Assembly: GCA_002785985.1 (NCBI GenBank)
Contig: NHNU01000003.1
Location: 620,001 to 684,000 of the forward strand
Origin: Microcyclosporella mali
Taxonomy: Eukaryota > Ascomycota > Dothideomycetes > Mycosphaerellales > Mycosphaerellaceae
Direction: 5' to 3'
DNA length: 64,000 bases
The stretch's first letter is position 1. Each line of letters opens with the position of its first letter. This document shows positions 32,490 to 43,163 of this stretch, piece by piece. The position numbers and the translations under genes were made by a program. The notes beneath the pieces were generated by a model. That model was not told the DNA's origin, did no database searches, and saw only the letters and a program-made list of their open reading frames with translations.

Positions 32490-33471
32490 GGGAGAGAGAG
32501 CAAAGAAGTCGTCACTGATATAAGCTTTGGTATCCTGCTGGATTACGGTTTGGCTCCTGTTACGGCGTGGTACCCTGGGCGATATAACAGTAAAGGCGAA
32601 CGCAATCTGTCCACCAGAACAACATATAGTATGGGTACTGCTTGGCCCGTCCTATCATCGGATGTCTTATCTGCTTTCTCGCCTTTCTCTTCCCCATCTC
32701 TCTGTGCACTTCTCCAGCTGACAACGGCTGGCAAAGGCTGGCTGGCTGGCTGCGCTTCGGAGGTCTAGCCGTAAGAGCATGCGGAAGGTGAAGCTTCTGA
32801 TGTTCTTTTTTTCGCGAAGGTTGCTGGTTTTGGGAGACGTCTCCGTTAGCTGTGTGCTGCCATTAGTGTCCGCCGGTGAGGCTGCCAATGAGGAGGCAAG
32901 GAGGAGGGGGAGGGTGAGAAGGTTTCGGTGGGATGTGCGGTTGTGTGTATGTGTGTGTGCTGCAATGGGTTGGATTGGCTGTGTGGCGTTTTCTTTTTTT
33001 GGGAAGGCGGTGGCGGTGGCGGCCACGCGGGTTGGGGTTGGGCTGGATCCGACAGCTGGACTACTGTTGGAAGATCTGGGTACATAGGGACAGCGGGACA
33101 GCGGACACGTGGGTTTTGTTTTCGTTGATATTCTATTGATACCTAGCCGGGCTAGGGAGGGATCTTTTCCTGGGGTTCTTCTATCTGGATGGGTTCTGGC
33201 GCATGATGTTTCGCATCAGGATGTGATTGAGATCTGCTTGGATACCGTTGAGCGATCATGATCATGCAGTTTCTTATTGCTTTCTGGAGCGTCTCGACTC
33301 CATCAAGATCACTTCATTCGTGGCACACTAGGTACTGGTCAAGACGATGGGGAGCACAGTACAAGAGCTCCGCCGATCATCGGAGCAGAAACTCTACTGA
33401 GGAGCTTTTCGCATCGAGTACTGCGATCGTGATCTATTGATTGATTCATAGCAAGAACTGTTGTCGTCAAT
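32251..33471. other. Intergenic, repeat-rich, no supported gene
   Basis: About 1.2 kb between the convergent UBP15 and MFS genes. It contains the GA microsatellite, a T/G-rich stretch at 32280-32330, TGTG runs near 32940-32960 and GGCGGTGGCGGTGGCGG near 33006. Frames of 60-119 codons follow these biased tracts and are not called. Confidence 0.5.
32436..32486. repeat. (GA)n microsatellite
   Basis: Perfect 51-bp GA tract starting 186 bp after the UBP15 stop, followed by imperfect GAGGAAGGGAGAGAG. It is probably in or just beyond the 3' UTR. Confidence 0.95.
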
Positions 33472-35259
33472 CTACTTGGTGCTTCGCAAACCCTTCGGCC
33501 TCGCGAAGAATGACGATATGAGCGCCAACACGGCAAAGCCAGTCGAAGCGGCAAAGGCAAAACGCAAGCCATCATAATACACCAGCTGAACACGGTGGAG
33601 AATGTCTGGTGGAAGATCCGATAGTGCGTCCACTGAATGTCTGACTCGATCGATGATCTGTGCGGTCTTCAGTCAGCGTCTGGTTGGCAGTCTGAGCAAT
33701 CGCACGGAAACGTACGTGTTTCTTGTCGTCTACATCGTGTAAAGCGATCGGCAATCGATTCTTCAGGACAGTCTGGATGATAGCGGACGTTATTGCAACT
33801 CCGTACACGGATCCAACAGATCGTATCAGATAGATCGTCGATGCCGAGACAGCGTGATCTACGAGCTTTGTCAGAACACCAAAGACTTTCCAAGCTCGAT
33901 AAGAAAGCATTACCGGAATGTTCAAATGTCGCCAGATTCGTGAATAAGGTGGCGGGATATATGATGCCCTGGCCCAGGTTGGCTGGGAAGATGAAGACGT
34001 AGTATTTCCACATCGCATCGGAAAAGTTGATTGATGTCACGAGTCCGTTTCCAAGAGCCATGAAGAAGGCTCCGATGCGAACAAGAAAGATGAGTCGACC
34101 ATAGCGGGACATGATTGCTCCAGCGAGGATGCCTCCGATGGGATAGGCGATTGAGGGGATGGCAAGGCGAGCACCGGCCGTTGCAGCAGAGTCGAGAAGT
34201 ACTACTTGGAAGAATAGTGGTAAGGTGAAGAGGTACTGAAAATCTGTCAACATGTTGTCCCAGAACTGAGAACAGCTCTTCACTTACTGCATACGCGGAA
34301 ATGCCGGCACACAAATTCGTCAACTGTATGGTCAACGACAAAGGTCTCTTGAACATCCGCAAAGGGATGATGGGCATTGCACTGGTCCTTGCTTCGATGA
34401 CAAGGAACACAGCCAGCAGAGCAAAACTTCCGACCAGAGAAGTGATGACCACGGGGTGTTTCCAAGGTAGCTCGTTGCCGCCAATACTGAGGCCGACCAG
34501 TTGCCAAACCAGAGCGATCACAAGTATTAGCGATCCAGTGAGGTCCACCTTGGCCCAGACCTCCTTCCAAGAACCTTTGCTTTCTTGACCAGGGCGCTCA
34601 GGATTCCGAATAACGAACCACCCAACCACCAGAGCAAATGCAGAGATGGGTACTTGCAGTATGAAACACCATCGCCACCCGATCGTGTCTGCAATGGCGC
34701 CACCAAACGAAGCACCAGCGATAGCTCCTATGCCGAACATCGTATTCTGCAGAGCTTGATACATGCCGCGTCTTCTGAAGGGAATCATGTCTGAATTGAT
34801 GATTGTGGCGCTTGACATGAGTCCAGCAGAGCCAATACCAGTCAGTGCTCGCATCAGATTGATGACGATCACGTTCCCTGCAACTCCACAGCCTAGACAT
34901 CCGAGTGCAAAAGCGACGGTAGCCACAAAGAAGCATATCCTGCGCCCGAAAATGTCACTGAAGCGGCCATAGAGAGGTTGGAAAGCCGTCGCTGTGACCA
35001 AGTAAGAAGTCGTGAGCCAAGAAGCAGTATTCGCAGCGTCAAAATCGGAGCTGATGACGGCGTAGGTGGCAGCTGTGATCGTCCCGTCGAAGCCATAGAG
35101 GAAAACGTTGGCGAAGATGGCCAGCTCAATCCAGATAAAGCCCCTGGGAGCTTTCCATGATTCTTCTTCCGGCGCTTTGAGCAAGGGTGAGTCTTCTGTC
35201 GCTGTTCTGTCTGTAGTTGTTACCGTCTCCAGAGACTCAACGTCATCTTGCTGCGCCAT
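33472..35259 (-). CDS. MFS multidrug/basic amino acid exporter (DHA2-like)
   Basis: Proton-coupled exporter of the major facilitator superfamily, similar to fungal DHA2/Vba-type carriers. Minus-strand exons 35259-34288, 34235-33914, 33858-33716, 33657-33472 (introns 52, 55, 58 bp); 540 aa. The cytosolic N-terminus has an acidic dileucine motif (EDSPLLKAPEEES) that may target it to the vacuole. Marks include FLYGFDGTITAATYAVI in TM1, motif A GRFSDIFGRR, ALTGIGSAGLM and TMFGIGAIAGASFGGAIADT, then GWRWCFILQVPISAF (motif C region). The end IIDRVRHSVDAL and a final TM before FFARPKG are typical of the group. Substrate unknown. It is divergent from the arylsulfotransferase-like gene, which may hint at a shared role. 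Confidence 0.9.
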
Positions 35260-35646
35260 TGGAATGGGCACTGATGACCGAAGTCAAGAAGAACGCACAA
35301 TCAAGCTGGCTGACCGTGGGCAGTGCATCAAATGGCGGCTTCGAATTATCACAAGATACAATCGAAAATTCTGATTGTGGACCAAAGTCTAGTATCACCT
35401 AAGCTAAGGAGACTAGAGGTAGCTCTTGTTGGGTAAATCGCATGGATGCCATGCTTTCCAATGTGAAGCTGCGTATAAGCACCTTCGCCATTATTGGTCA
35501 TGGCGCGCTGAGCTCCGCTTAGTGTGAGTAGCACGCCATAGCACATCAAAACCTTCTGAGTCGGATACTCCATAAAAGCCTTATAAGTTTGATCTTCTGA
35601 AGAAATACGAGCATCTCGACTGACCATATTCTGCTTGGCCCTCATC
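35260..35646. promoter_or_regulatory. Divergent promoter, MFS exporter / arylsulfotransferase-like gene
   Basis: 387 bp between the two ATGs. No clear TATA box or known operator was recognised. Confidence 0.5.
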
Positions 35647-37372
35647 ATGACGATAGAGGTGAAAGGCATCGCGTCGGTCTGGGCGTTAGCTCTTACCATT
35701 ATACCTGTATTAGGCGACTGGCAATTCCGCTCTCGTTCTGACCTCGCTCCGCCGCGACTTAACATCACAATTCCAGCAGCAGAGGGTGTTGAAAAGGGAT
35801 ACCTCTTCGTCGCTCCGTTCGCAGGCCATGAGGACACCGCATCTGCGCAATATGGACCTCGCCAAGCTGCTCCGTATATCTTTCGCGACAATGGCGATCT
35901 GGTCTGGTCGGGTTACGGCTACTACAGTATCTGGTCGACGAACTTCCAGAAGATTAAATTGGGAGATCGAGAAGTACTCGCCAGTTTCGAAGGTGACCAC
36001 AATCCGGGATACGGCCATGGTCACGGCCATGTAACCTTGCTCGATGAACATTACGAAACGATAAGTGAATTGCGAGCTGGAAAGCATAAGCTCTGCGACA
36101 AGCATGAGTTTCAGGAAATCAATGGCGATACTGGTTTGATCCAGATTTATCAGCCTGTGCCGAGAGACTTGTCAAGATATGGTGCAAGTCCAGAGCAACA
36201 ATGGATCGTCGATGCAATTTTTCAAGGTCAGTTCAAGGTCAGTTCTTGGAGCTCATTGCGATAGCACCGCTGAAGAACCATAGAGCTCGATCTCACCACC
36301 GGCAAGGTGTTGTTTGAGTGGTCGAGCTTGTCTCATGTGTCACCCGAGGAAAGTGTTTTGTCAATCACCCTCGGTCAGGCTGGCTCCGGATATAATAGCT
36401 CAGACGCATGGGACTATTTTCATATCAACAGGTGAGGTCGTAGTCATCCTCGGGTGATGCCAACGCTAATTTGCGCTTATTGTCAGCGTCGACAAAGATG
36501 CTCAAGGGAATTACCTGATATCCGCGCGTGATGCTTGTAGTGTCCACAAGATCAATGGTAGCGATGGAAGTATCATTTGGCGTCTCAACGGCAAGAACAG
36601 CTCTTTTAAGCTTGGCCAAGGAGTAAAATTCTGCTTTCAGCATCACGCGCGTTTTCTCGAGCAGCACGATGACATTGAGATCATCAGTCTGTATGACAAC
36701 TCAGCGCATGGGAGCGAGTCGAACAGAGGTCGCCAGATTCACACAGCTGAGACCAGCAGTGGCAAAATTCTTAAGCTCAACACGACCAGCTGGACCGCAG
36801 ACCTGGTCCAAGGTTATTATCCGCCTGATGGGTTGTTGTCGAAATCGCAAGGCTCAGCACAGGTCCTCCCCAACAAGAATGTTCTCGTGAACTGGGGATC
36901 TGAAGGTGCGATGACGGAATTCCAATCAGATGGAACCCCAGTCTTCCATGCATACATGGATTCAGGCTTCCTTGGGCAAGGGGTGCAGAATTATCGAGCA
37001 TATCGGTACAACTGGACAGGACTTCCGAATGAGGATCCATCCATCGCAGCCTTCTATGATGGCAAAGTAACTTCCATGTATGCAAGCTGGAACGGCGACA
37101 CCGAGACGAAGCTTTGGCGATTCTTCGGTGAAACTGGCGTGGTCCTTGGAGAGGTCAAAAGGACCTCTTTCGAGACCGTGCTCGCTGTGGAGCATCGCAT
37201 CCTAGGTGACGTTTCCGCACTTGCGCTTGACGAGCATGGCAACACGCTGGCGACCACGGATAACGTGGTGATATTGCCGGAATTGTTTGCAGGTCGTGAC
37301 GAACGTTGGTCTGATCCGCACGATAGATCGCAGCAACCATTGCTTGAGGGATATCACCACAATGTGCCGTGA
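35647..37372 (+). CDS. Secreted arylsulfotransferase (ASST)-like protein
   Basis: Fungal ASST-family β-propeller protein (pfam14269 type); enzymatic activity in fungi is not established. Exons 35647-36226, 36284-36431 and 36487-37372 (introns 57 and 55 bp); 537 aa. The first ATG gives MTIEVKGIASVWALALTIIP, a signal peptide ending near GDWQF. Marks include GYLFVAPFAG, AAPYIFRDNGDLVWSG, GHGHVTLLDEHYE, KHEFQEINGDTGLIQIY, ELDLTTGKVLFEWSSLSHV, WDYFHINSVDKDAQGNYLIS, HKINGSDGSIIWRLNG and HHARFLEQHDDIEIISLYDN. Its conserved His-rich loops match the family. Intron 1 begins at a duplicated 11-bp donor (see findings). A TTG lies upstream in frame, but the ATG at 35647 gives the cleanest signal peptide. 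Confidence 0.9.
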
Positions 37373-38068
37373 TGAGTCAGCCACACCGCTGTCTGTCGAC
37401 GTCCGCCTTGTTGGACGCAGATTGAGTCCCGTCTGGTGCATGTGTATGTGGTCCGTATCGTCACAAGACACGTGCTGATGTTAGCGTTACGGAAGTGTCA
37501 GTGCTGCGGTGTTTGTGACAGTAGAGTGTGGCTTTGTCGGAAGAGCGCGCAGAGCACCAGAGTTCCGCGTGTGCGGTTCAAGACTGCTGGTCGGACGCTC
37601 AGGGTGTAATAATTACCTTACAGTCTGGATCTTACCTTCACTGCTCAGCTGGTGATGTCACGAGGCACAGCTTCTCCGTGCTCGTGTCTTTCTCCAGATT
37701 CAGCGACATAGCCACCTCCCGCGGCGATCCTCGCAAAAATGACTGGATGGAACGTGTCCTCACATCATTTCACGACACGTGCTGCCTATGGAAAGTGGCG
37801 TTGTTTTGGGCTAAAAGAGGCACAGCCGGCGATCTGTCCTTCAGCCCCAAAGATCATCTCGTACAAAGGCAGAAAACTGCTTTTTGGCCAGCATCGTGTC
37901 TTGGCCTGACGTTTCAGCCGTAACGTACTGTGCCTCCAACGGACTAGGTATGGTGTCTTAAGTAGAGACGGCAAAAACCCACGTCTACCTCTCACGCCGG
38001 TAGCTCTTTGATCTTGTGCTTGTTGCGTGTCACTCTTCTCGGATCCAGCCAGAGCATCGCCCGCAGAA
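37373..38068. other. Intergenic, no supported gene
   Basis: About 700 bp between the ASST-like gene and the LITAF-domain gene. Two frames of about 130 and 70 codons on opposite strands overlap each other and carry no motif. Confidence 0.4.
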
Positions 38069-38656
38069 ATGGTATCAGCTGGAGAACCGTACGTGGCTGC
38101 TCCACCACCCGCATACGCACCCCCAGGCCAGCAGCCGAGCGAAGAAATTGCGCCAGCAGCACCCGCTCAGGAAGCTGTCTCAGGACCAGACCACGCCGCA
38201 GACAAGACGGCAGCGTAAGTGACAAACGGGTTTGTGCTCGAAACCGCAGGGCGCTGACAAGCATTCCGCAGCCTTCAGCAAGATGGCAACGGAGTACAAC
38301 CACCAGCCGCCGCCGCCGCCGGCGCACCACAGCAGAGAATGGTCATCCCGCTCGAGAGCCTAGGCGACCTCCCTGCTGATGTCGACTGCCCATACTGCAA
38401 GAAAGTGACACGAAGCAAGGTCGTCGAGGAAGACTCCACGATGACCTATGTCGCCGGCGGCATCATCGGTCTTTTCTGCATCTGTCTGGCGTGTCTACCG
38501 TGCTGTATGGGCGCCATGCAAAATGTGGACCATTACTGCAGTGAGTGCAACGGGAGGCTTACCCACAAACCATATGATGGGCAAACGCAAGTCGTGGCGA
38601 CGCCGAGGGATATGTATAGCAAGCAGAGTCCTGTTGCAGTGCCGTCGAAGTATTGA
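38069..38656 (+). CDS. LITAF-domain membrane-associated zinc protein
   Basis: Small protein with a LITAF (SIMPLE-like) domain, a family of monotopic endosomal/lysosomal membrane zinc proteins. Exons 38069-38214 and 38272-38656, intron 57 bp; 176 aa. The N-terminal part is Pro/Ala-rich and disordered (PPPAYAPPGQQPSEE, with a PPxY-like PPAY). The domain runs from DCPYCKK (first zinc-binding Cys pair), through the hydrophobic insertion helix AGGIIGLFCICLACLPCCMG, to HYCSECNGRL (second Cys pair). This is the diagnostic C-x2-C / hydrophobic / H-x-C-x2-C order. The PPAY motif could bind a Nedd4/Rsp5-type WW domain; that is inference. Confidence 0.92.
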
Positions 38657-39156
38657 GCATGCGCAATGGAAGGGTTTCAAGAGATGATGGCGTTGCGAGC
38701 AGGGAGTGGCATGGACGAGGCGCGACAAGGAGGCTAATCAATATTTGATTGCATTTCGTATATACCCATCGATTTGTCCGTTGTTGCTCTTGATACCTCG
38801 CTTGCCATCGTCGCGACGAGGCCGCGGGTCTCAGATATGTCAATCACCTTGATGGATCTCGCATATTGATTCATGTATCATTGACGAATCTCGGGTGTCG
38901 CGAGCACTTTAATGAGAATCAAGTCAGAGAAAGCAACGATGAATACTCCCTCCGAGCGACGGCTGTCTCTCAGCCGAGGGTACCGAGGGGCCCCACGACG
39001 ACGTAGGAGAGTGACGATGATGATGATCAATCATGTAATCCGCCGCAGTCGTTGCACTTTCAACAACACCATTCACCTCGCGTTACTTGATCTCAATGAC
39101 CGTCCAGAGTCGTTGAACAGCTCAGCAAATCCAAGCAAATTCCCAGGAGACTCACA
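38657..39156. other. Intergenic: LITAF 3' region and NPY1 promoter
   Basis: 500 bp with short shadow frames only. No specific element recognised. Confidence 0.4.
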
Positions 39157-40434
39157 ATGCCAAAGCAACCCGACAACCCAGAGCCTGCGCATCACGACGT
39201 CGACGCCATGCTCTCCCGCAAGTTCGGCAAAGAAGTCGCAAACTACTTCTCCGGCTCGCCCTTGAACCGCGTGGGCTTCCTTAGAGGCGACCACAAATTC
39301 CTCTCTCAAGCCCTCCTACACCCTTCGACCGGCTTCCTGCTATGCAATGACCTCCAACCCCTCGTCCAACCCAACACTCAACCCGGCCATGGCAAGCTCG
39401 CATATGTCAAGTATGCGGAGGTCAAACCCATCATTGGCGACAACCCGTTTGCATCGGGAGAAGATGAGATCCTGAAGGCGTACAATTCCGATGTCTACAT
39501 CCCGCAGATGATATTCTTGGGCATTGATGAGAAGGATTCAGCGGGGATGACATATCAAGGAAAGAACGAGTACAAAGGCGCGCCCTACTTTGCAATAGAC
39601 GTCACGCCAAAGCACAGCGTGAAAGAGGCCTGTGAAGCGCTGATAGCGTCACAGAAAGAGAAGGGACTCAATTTCAGCAAAGGAAGGGTAATGGACGTGG
39701 AACCGCAAGATGCAGCAATATATGCTGAGGCACGGCAATTGCTAGACTGGAACTTGCGGAATCCCTTTTGTGCAGGCTGTGGACAGCCGACTATGAGTGT
39801 CAATGCTGGCTTCAAGAGAACGTGTCCACCTACCGACCTTTCGAAAGCGAAGAACGTGAACAACGCGCTCCCTACCAACACTGCAGAGCCCTCTCAACGA
39901 CCAGACTGCGTGACGCGGAAAGGCATCTCGAATCTGTGCTTCCCACGAACCGATCCAACAGTCATCATGGCTGTCGTCAACCACGCCGGCGACAAAATCC
40001 TGCTCGGAAGACAAAAGCGCTGGCCACCCTACTGGTACTCGACCCTGGCCGGCTTCGCGGAGCCGGCGGAATCCATTGAAGAAGCTGTGCGGCGCGAAGT
40101 CTACGAAGAAGCAGGCATTCACGTAGGTCGTGTGGTCATTCACTCCACACAGCCTTGGCCGTACCCAGCCAACCTCATGATCGGCGCGATCGGGCAGGCT
40201 ATCCCGACGGGAGAGACGATTGATCTGGGTAATGATCCGGAGCTGGAGAATGCTAAGTGGTTCGACTTTGAGGAGGTGAGGCATGCGCTGAAGTATGGCA
40301 CTTCAGGTTTGGGAGAGGACGCGCCACCAGAGTATACAGAGGGAGGACTGAGGTTGCCTCCACACACAGCTATCGCGAATCAGCTCATGTCTGCTGTTTG
40401 CAATGGGTTCGCGAGTGGGGAGTCGAAGATGTGA
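39157..40434 (+). CDS. NPY1: Peroxisomal NADH pyrophosphatase (Npy1/NUDT12)
   Basis: Nudix hydrolase that splits NADH to NMNH and AMP and, in related enzymes, removes NAD caps from RNA. Single exon, 425 aa. An N-terminal domain of about 200 residues (NRVGFLRGDHKFL, IFLGIDEKDSAGMTY) precedes a zinc-ribbon half FCAGCGQPTM and a second Cys at KRTCPPTD. The Nudix domain starts TVIMAVVNHAGDKILLGRQK. The Nudix box is at about residues 299-321 (GFAEPAESIEEAVRREVYEE followed by AG), and the NADH-specific SQPWPxPxxLM motif is present as STQPWPYPANLM. The chain ends in SKM, a usable type-1 peroxisomal targeting tripeptide, in line with the peroxisomal location of yeast Npy1. A non-conserved insert of about 45 residues follows the zinc ribbon. 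Confidence 0.95.
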   Translation: MPKQPDNPEPAHHDVDAMLSRKFGKEVANYFSGSPLNRVGFLRGDHKFLSQALLHPSTGFLLCNDLQPLVQPNTQPGHGKLAYVKYAEVKPIIGDNPFASGEDEILKAYNSDVYIPQMIFLGIDEKDSAGMTYQGKNEYKGAPYFAIDVTPKHSVKEACEALIASQKEKGLNFSKGRVMDVEPQDAAIYAEARQLLDWNLRNPFCAGCGQPTMSVNAGFKRTCPPTDLSKAKNVNNALPTNTAEPSQRPDCVTRKGISNLCFPRTDPTVIMAVVNHAGDKILLGRQKRWPPYWYSTLAGFAEPAESIEEAVRREVYEEAGIHVGRVVIHSTQPWPYPANLMIGAIGQAIPTGETIDLGNDPELENAKWFDFEEVRHALKYGTSGLGEDAPPEYTEGGLRLPPHTAIANQLMSAVCNGFASGESKM

Positions 40435-40579
40435 TGTAGAAATACATAAACTAAGAAGATCAAGTTATACTCCAAGAAGGAGCTTACGGAGCTTAAGAGC
40501 TTACCAATTGACACATTTTTCCTGACTTCATCACCTCTCATCTGTCAAACATATACGGCTCACAAACACCACGCCAGCC

Positions 40580-41295
40580 ATGCCTTCGTTCGAGGATACC
40601 GGCAAGCACGATCTTCTCAAGCGCGTCTACGCCGCGCAAAGTCCAGAAGAAAGTAGAGCAGCATACGACGAGTGGGCTTCGAAATACGACGAAGATCTCG
40701 CTGAGCAGGTTCGAGAACCATCCCCCTCCTCTCTCTCACCAGAACCAATCCCTGACCTACTCGCCAGGACTATCTCGCGCCCTATCTCGTCGCCAAAGCA
40801 GTCGCAACGCACACTAGCGCTCACAATCTCTCAGGTCCGATCTTAGATGCAGGATGCGGGACTGGACTCACGGGCGTTGCACTGGCACAAGCTGGTGGGA
40901 GCTCAATCTATGGTTTAGACTACTCTTCTGGCATGCTTGGTATTGCTCGTAAGACGGGCGTGTACCGCGATCTCTGGACTGCAGATCTGACCAAAGAGAT
41001 AGAGCAGCCGGAAGGGAGCTATAATGTCGTGACGTGTGTGGGTACGCTTACGAAGGGACATGTTGGCCCATTGCCGGCAATTGCGGAGTTTGTGAGGATG
41101 ACTAGAGAGGGGGGAGTGGTCGCTGTCACGATTCTGGACGATGTCTTTGGGAGTGGTGGGTATGAGGCAGAGGTGGAGAGATTGCGTGGGCAGGGGAGGG
41201 TGGAGGTGTTACAAAGTGAGAGGTGTAGGATTGGGGGACGGGGTGGCGTGGATATCATGTCGAGAATTGTGGTTCTGCGGAGGAAGCAGAACTAG
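40580..41295 (+). CDS. Class I SAM-dependent methyltransferase
   Basis: Small Rossmann-fold methyltransferase resembling the METTL27/WBSCR27 group; substrate unknown. Exons 40580-40708 and 40768-41295, with a 59-bp intron (GTTCGA...CCTGAC...CCAG); 218 aa. N-terminal KRVYAAQSPEESRAAYDEWA and SKYDEDL are typical of the group. Motif I is PILDAGCGTGLTGVALAQAG, motif II IYGLDYSSGMLGIARKTG. The DLTKEIEQPEGSYNVVTCVG segment carries the post-II strand, with no proofreading-like extras. The start of exon 2, DYLAPYLVAKA, only appears after the splice. Close on the same strand to NPY1 (145 bp), but no functional link is evident. Confidence 0.88.
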
Positions 41296-41355
41296 TGCTA
41301 CGTCGCAAGCGTTGTATCAGGAACGTGAGAGATACCTTCGCTCCGTAGTTTGATG

Positions 41356-42883
41356 CTAAGGCTTGCTGAGCGTTGCTGTGAGCAGATTGACCATCGAGTT
41401 CGGCACAGCGTCCAAGAGCTGTAGCTCGGCCTTAGTATTCAGCATCAGCATCTGTTGGAGTTCATGCCGCCAAAACGATTCATGAGCTTGCCAGCTCCCC
41501 ACTTGCTCAAGCATCTCAGCTGCCTTCTTTCGATCGCGCGCTGTAAGAGGAAGCAGGCCCTGTGCTGCTTGTGAGTCTTCCCTGCATAGGTGTAGGTGCT
41601 CGCTGCGGAGCCCTAGCCACTGTAGACTGGGTACACAGTGATTGGCGTTCTCGTGAGCGAGAGCTTTAGAGCCATATCTGTATGTCAAAAGAATGGCGAG
41701 TCCATCTGGGTCGAAATCAGCCAAGCCGAAAACGGGTGGAGACGCAAACCCGTTGCGAGGACTGGGCGTGCTGAGGAAATGCAGGAAAGCTCGACTGGAC
41801 AAGTCTGGATAGCCTTTGCCGGTCAATATCACGCCTTCCGAGGTGATCTGATTCCACAATGTAGATGCGACAATGGAGCGGAATGTAGCTTCCTTTTCAA
41901 TCACCAGAATCCATCGGACCACACTCAGGTCGACCGAGAGGATGTCTTTCAGATTCGGGACGAGTAGACCTTCTTGATCGATATCCGCCGTGACCGAAGA
42001 GCCATCGCGGCGATGCAACTTCAATGCTCCGGCATACAAACCTTTTGCCACAGCCGTAACGTTAAGCGAAGATCTTGGTACGCCGAAAGTGAAGGCAATG
42101 TCGTCGACGTAGCGATCAACTTGCGACTGGCTGCCGAAGAGCGCGGGATCGCGATAGTAGATGTCCCTGCTAGATTCGTAACCGCATCTTCACAGAAATA
42201 GTAGCAATTCATACCTTTTCGAGACAACAATATTGTTTCGTAATGCTTCGTGCATTATTTCCATAATGCGCATAGCCATTGCTGTCGTAGGTGTTAGCGG
42301 ACATGACAGGTGAATGCTTCGGACATACAAAAGCGCCATGCTTCTTCCTCATTTTTGCCTGGGAAGCAGAGTTTTCTCGTATGATCTATGGTTTGAGCAT
42401 GTTGGGTTGTCTGGCTGCTGTTCCGCCCGTCACGATGTTTCAGCTCAATACCGATTTCATCTTTGTCATGCAGCATAGCATCTGTGATCAATTCAAACAC
42501 GGCCTCGATTTTGTCAATGACGGCAGCACTACGCAAATCAGTATTGAGCCTTCTGGTTCGGAACGCGCATTCGGGAACAACTTTGGATGTGGTCTTTGCT
42601 CCTGTCGACTCGGTTCCTCTAGCGACGCGAAGCGCAGCTCAGCCAGTCCTTCTGGTAATAACGCATGAGGACGCGGCGCGTCCAGAGTGTCATTGTACAC
42701 AGCACAATCGGCATCGAGCATCGATGCATCTTCACCGGCGGAAGTTTGCGAATTGGCGCCCTCGACACATGGACGGTCAGGAGTGTTTTCTATCAGCGAC
42801 GCCTGCGGCTGTAAGGCACTATCAAGCAAGTCAGCCTCGCCGAGGATGTCTTCAAAGTCATCGTCGTCCATGTCGATGTCCAT
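41356..42883 (-). CDS. SPO11: Meiotic double-strand-break protein Spo11
   Basis: Topoisomerase VI A-like protein that makes the DNA double-strand breaks starting meiotic recombination. Minus-strand exons 42883-42699, 42618-42329, 42281-42215 and 42166-41356 (introns 80, 47, 48 bp); 450 aa. The core opens VIDKIEAVFELITDAMLHD, continues MAMRIMEIMHEALRNNIVVS and reaches the catalytic motif KRDIYYRDPALFGSQSQVD (Tyr184-Tyr185; by analogy with yeast Tyr135 the second Tyr is catalytic). Then VDDIAFTFGVPRSSLNV and AVAKGLYAGAL. The Toprim part shows WILVIEKEATF and the metal-binding DFDPDG, then WLGLRSEHL and REDSQAAQGLLPLTARDRKKA. Exons from 42570 down are firm. The first exon (MDIDMDDDDFEDILGEADLL) is joined by phase and a CTGAG branch site and is less certain. 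Confidence 0.88.
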
Positions 42884-43163
42884 GTCGACTGGCGACGGTA
42901 GAAGCGGCGGGGATATTGAAGAGACGGAAGTGTTTGGGAAACTGCAGACAGAAACCCAGTGTATTTCTCAAAAGCTGATTGGTTGATCTGAAACGCTGCC
43001 TTGACGCGTCGACGCGACTTCCTCCTCGGGCTCCCACTTCCAGCATACATCTCCATACTCTTCTCGTATCGTACGGCACTCAACCCGAACCAACCAAACC
43101 CAGCCACCGAAAGAGGAGGACGTCGTGTCTCATAGCATATAGAGGAAAATTCTCCACTGCCCA
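42884..43163. promoter_or_regulatory. Divergent promoter, SPO11 / CAF-1 large subunit
   Basis: 280 bp between the outward ATGs. No TATA box is obvious. The plus-strand frames here are shadows. Confidence 0.5.
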
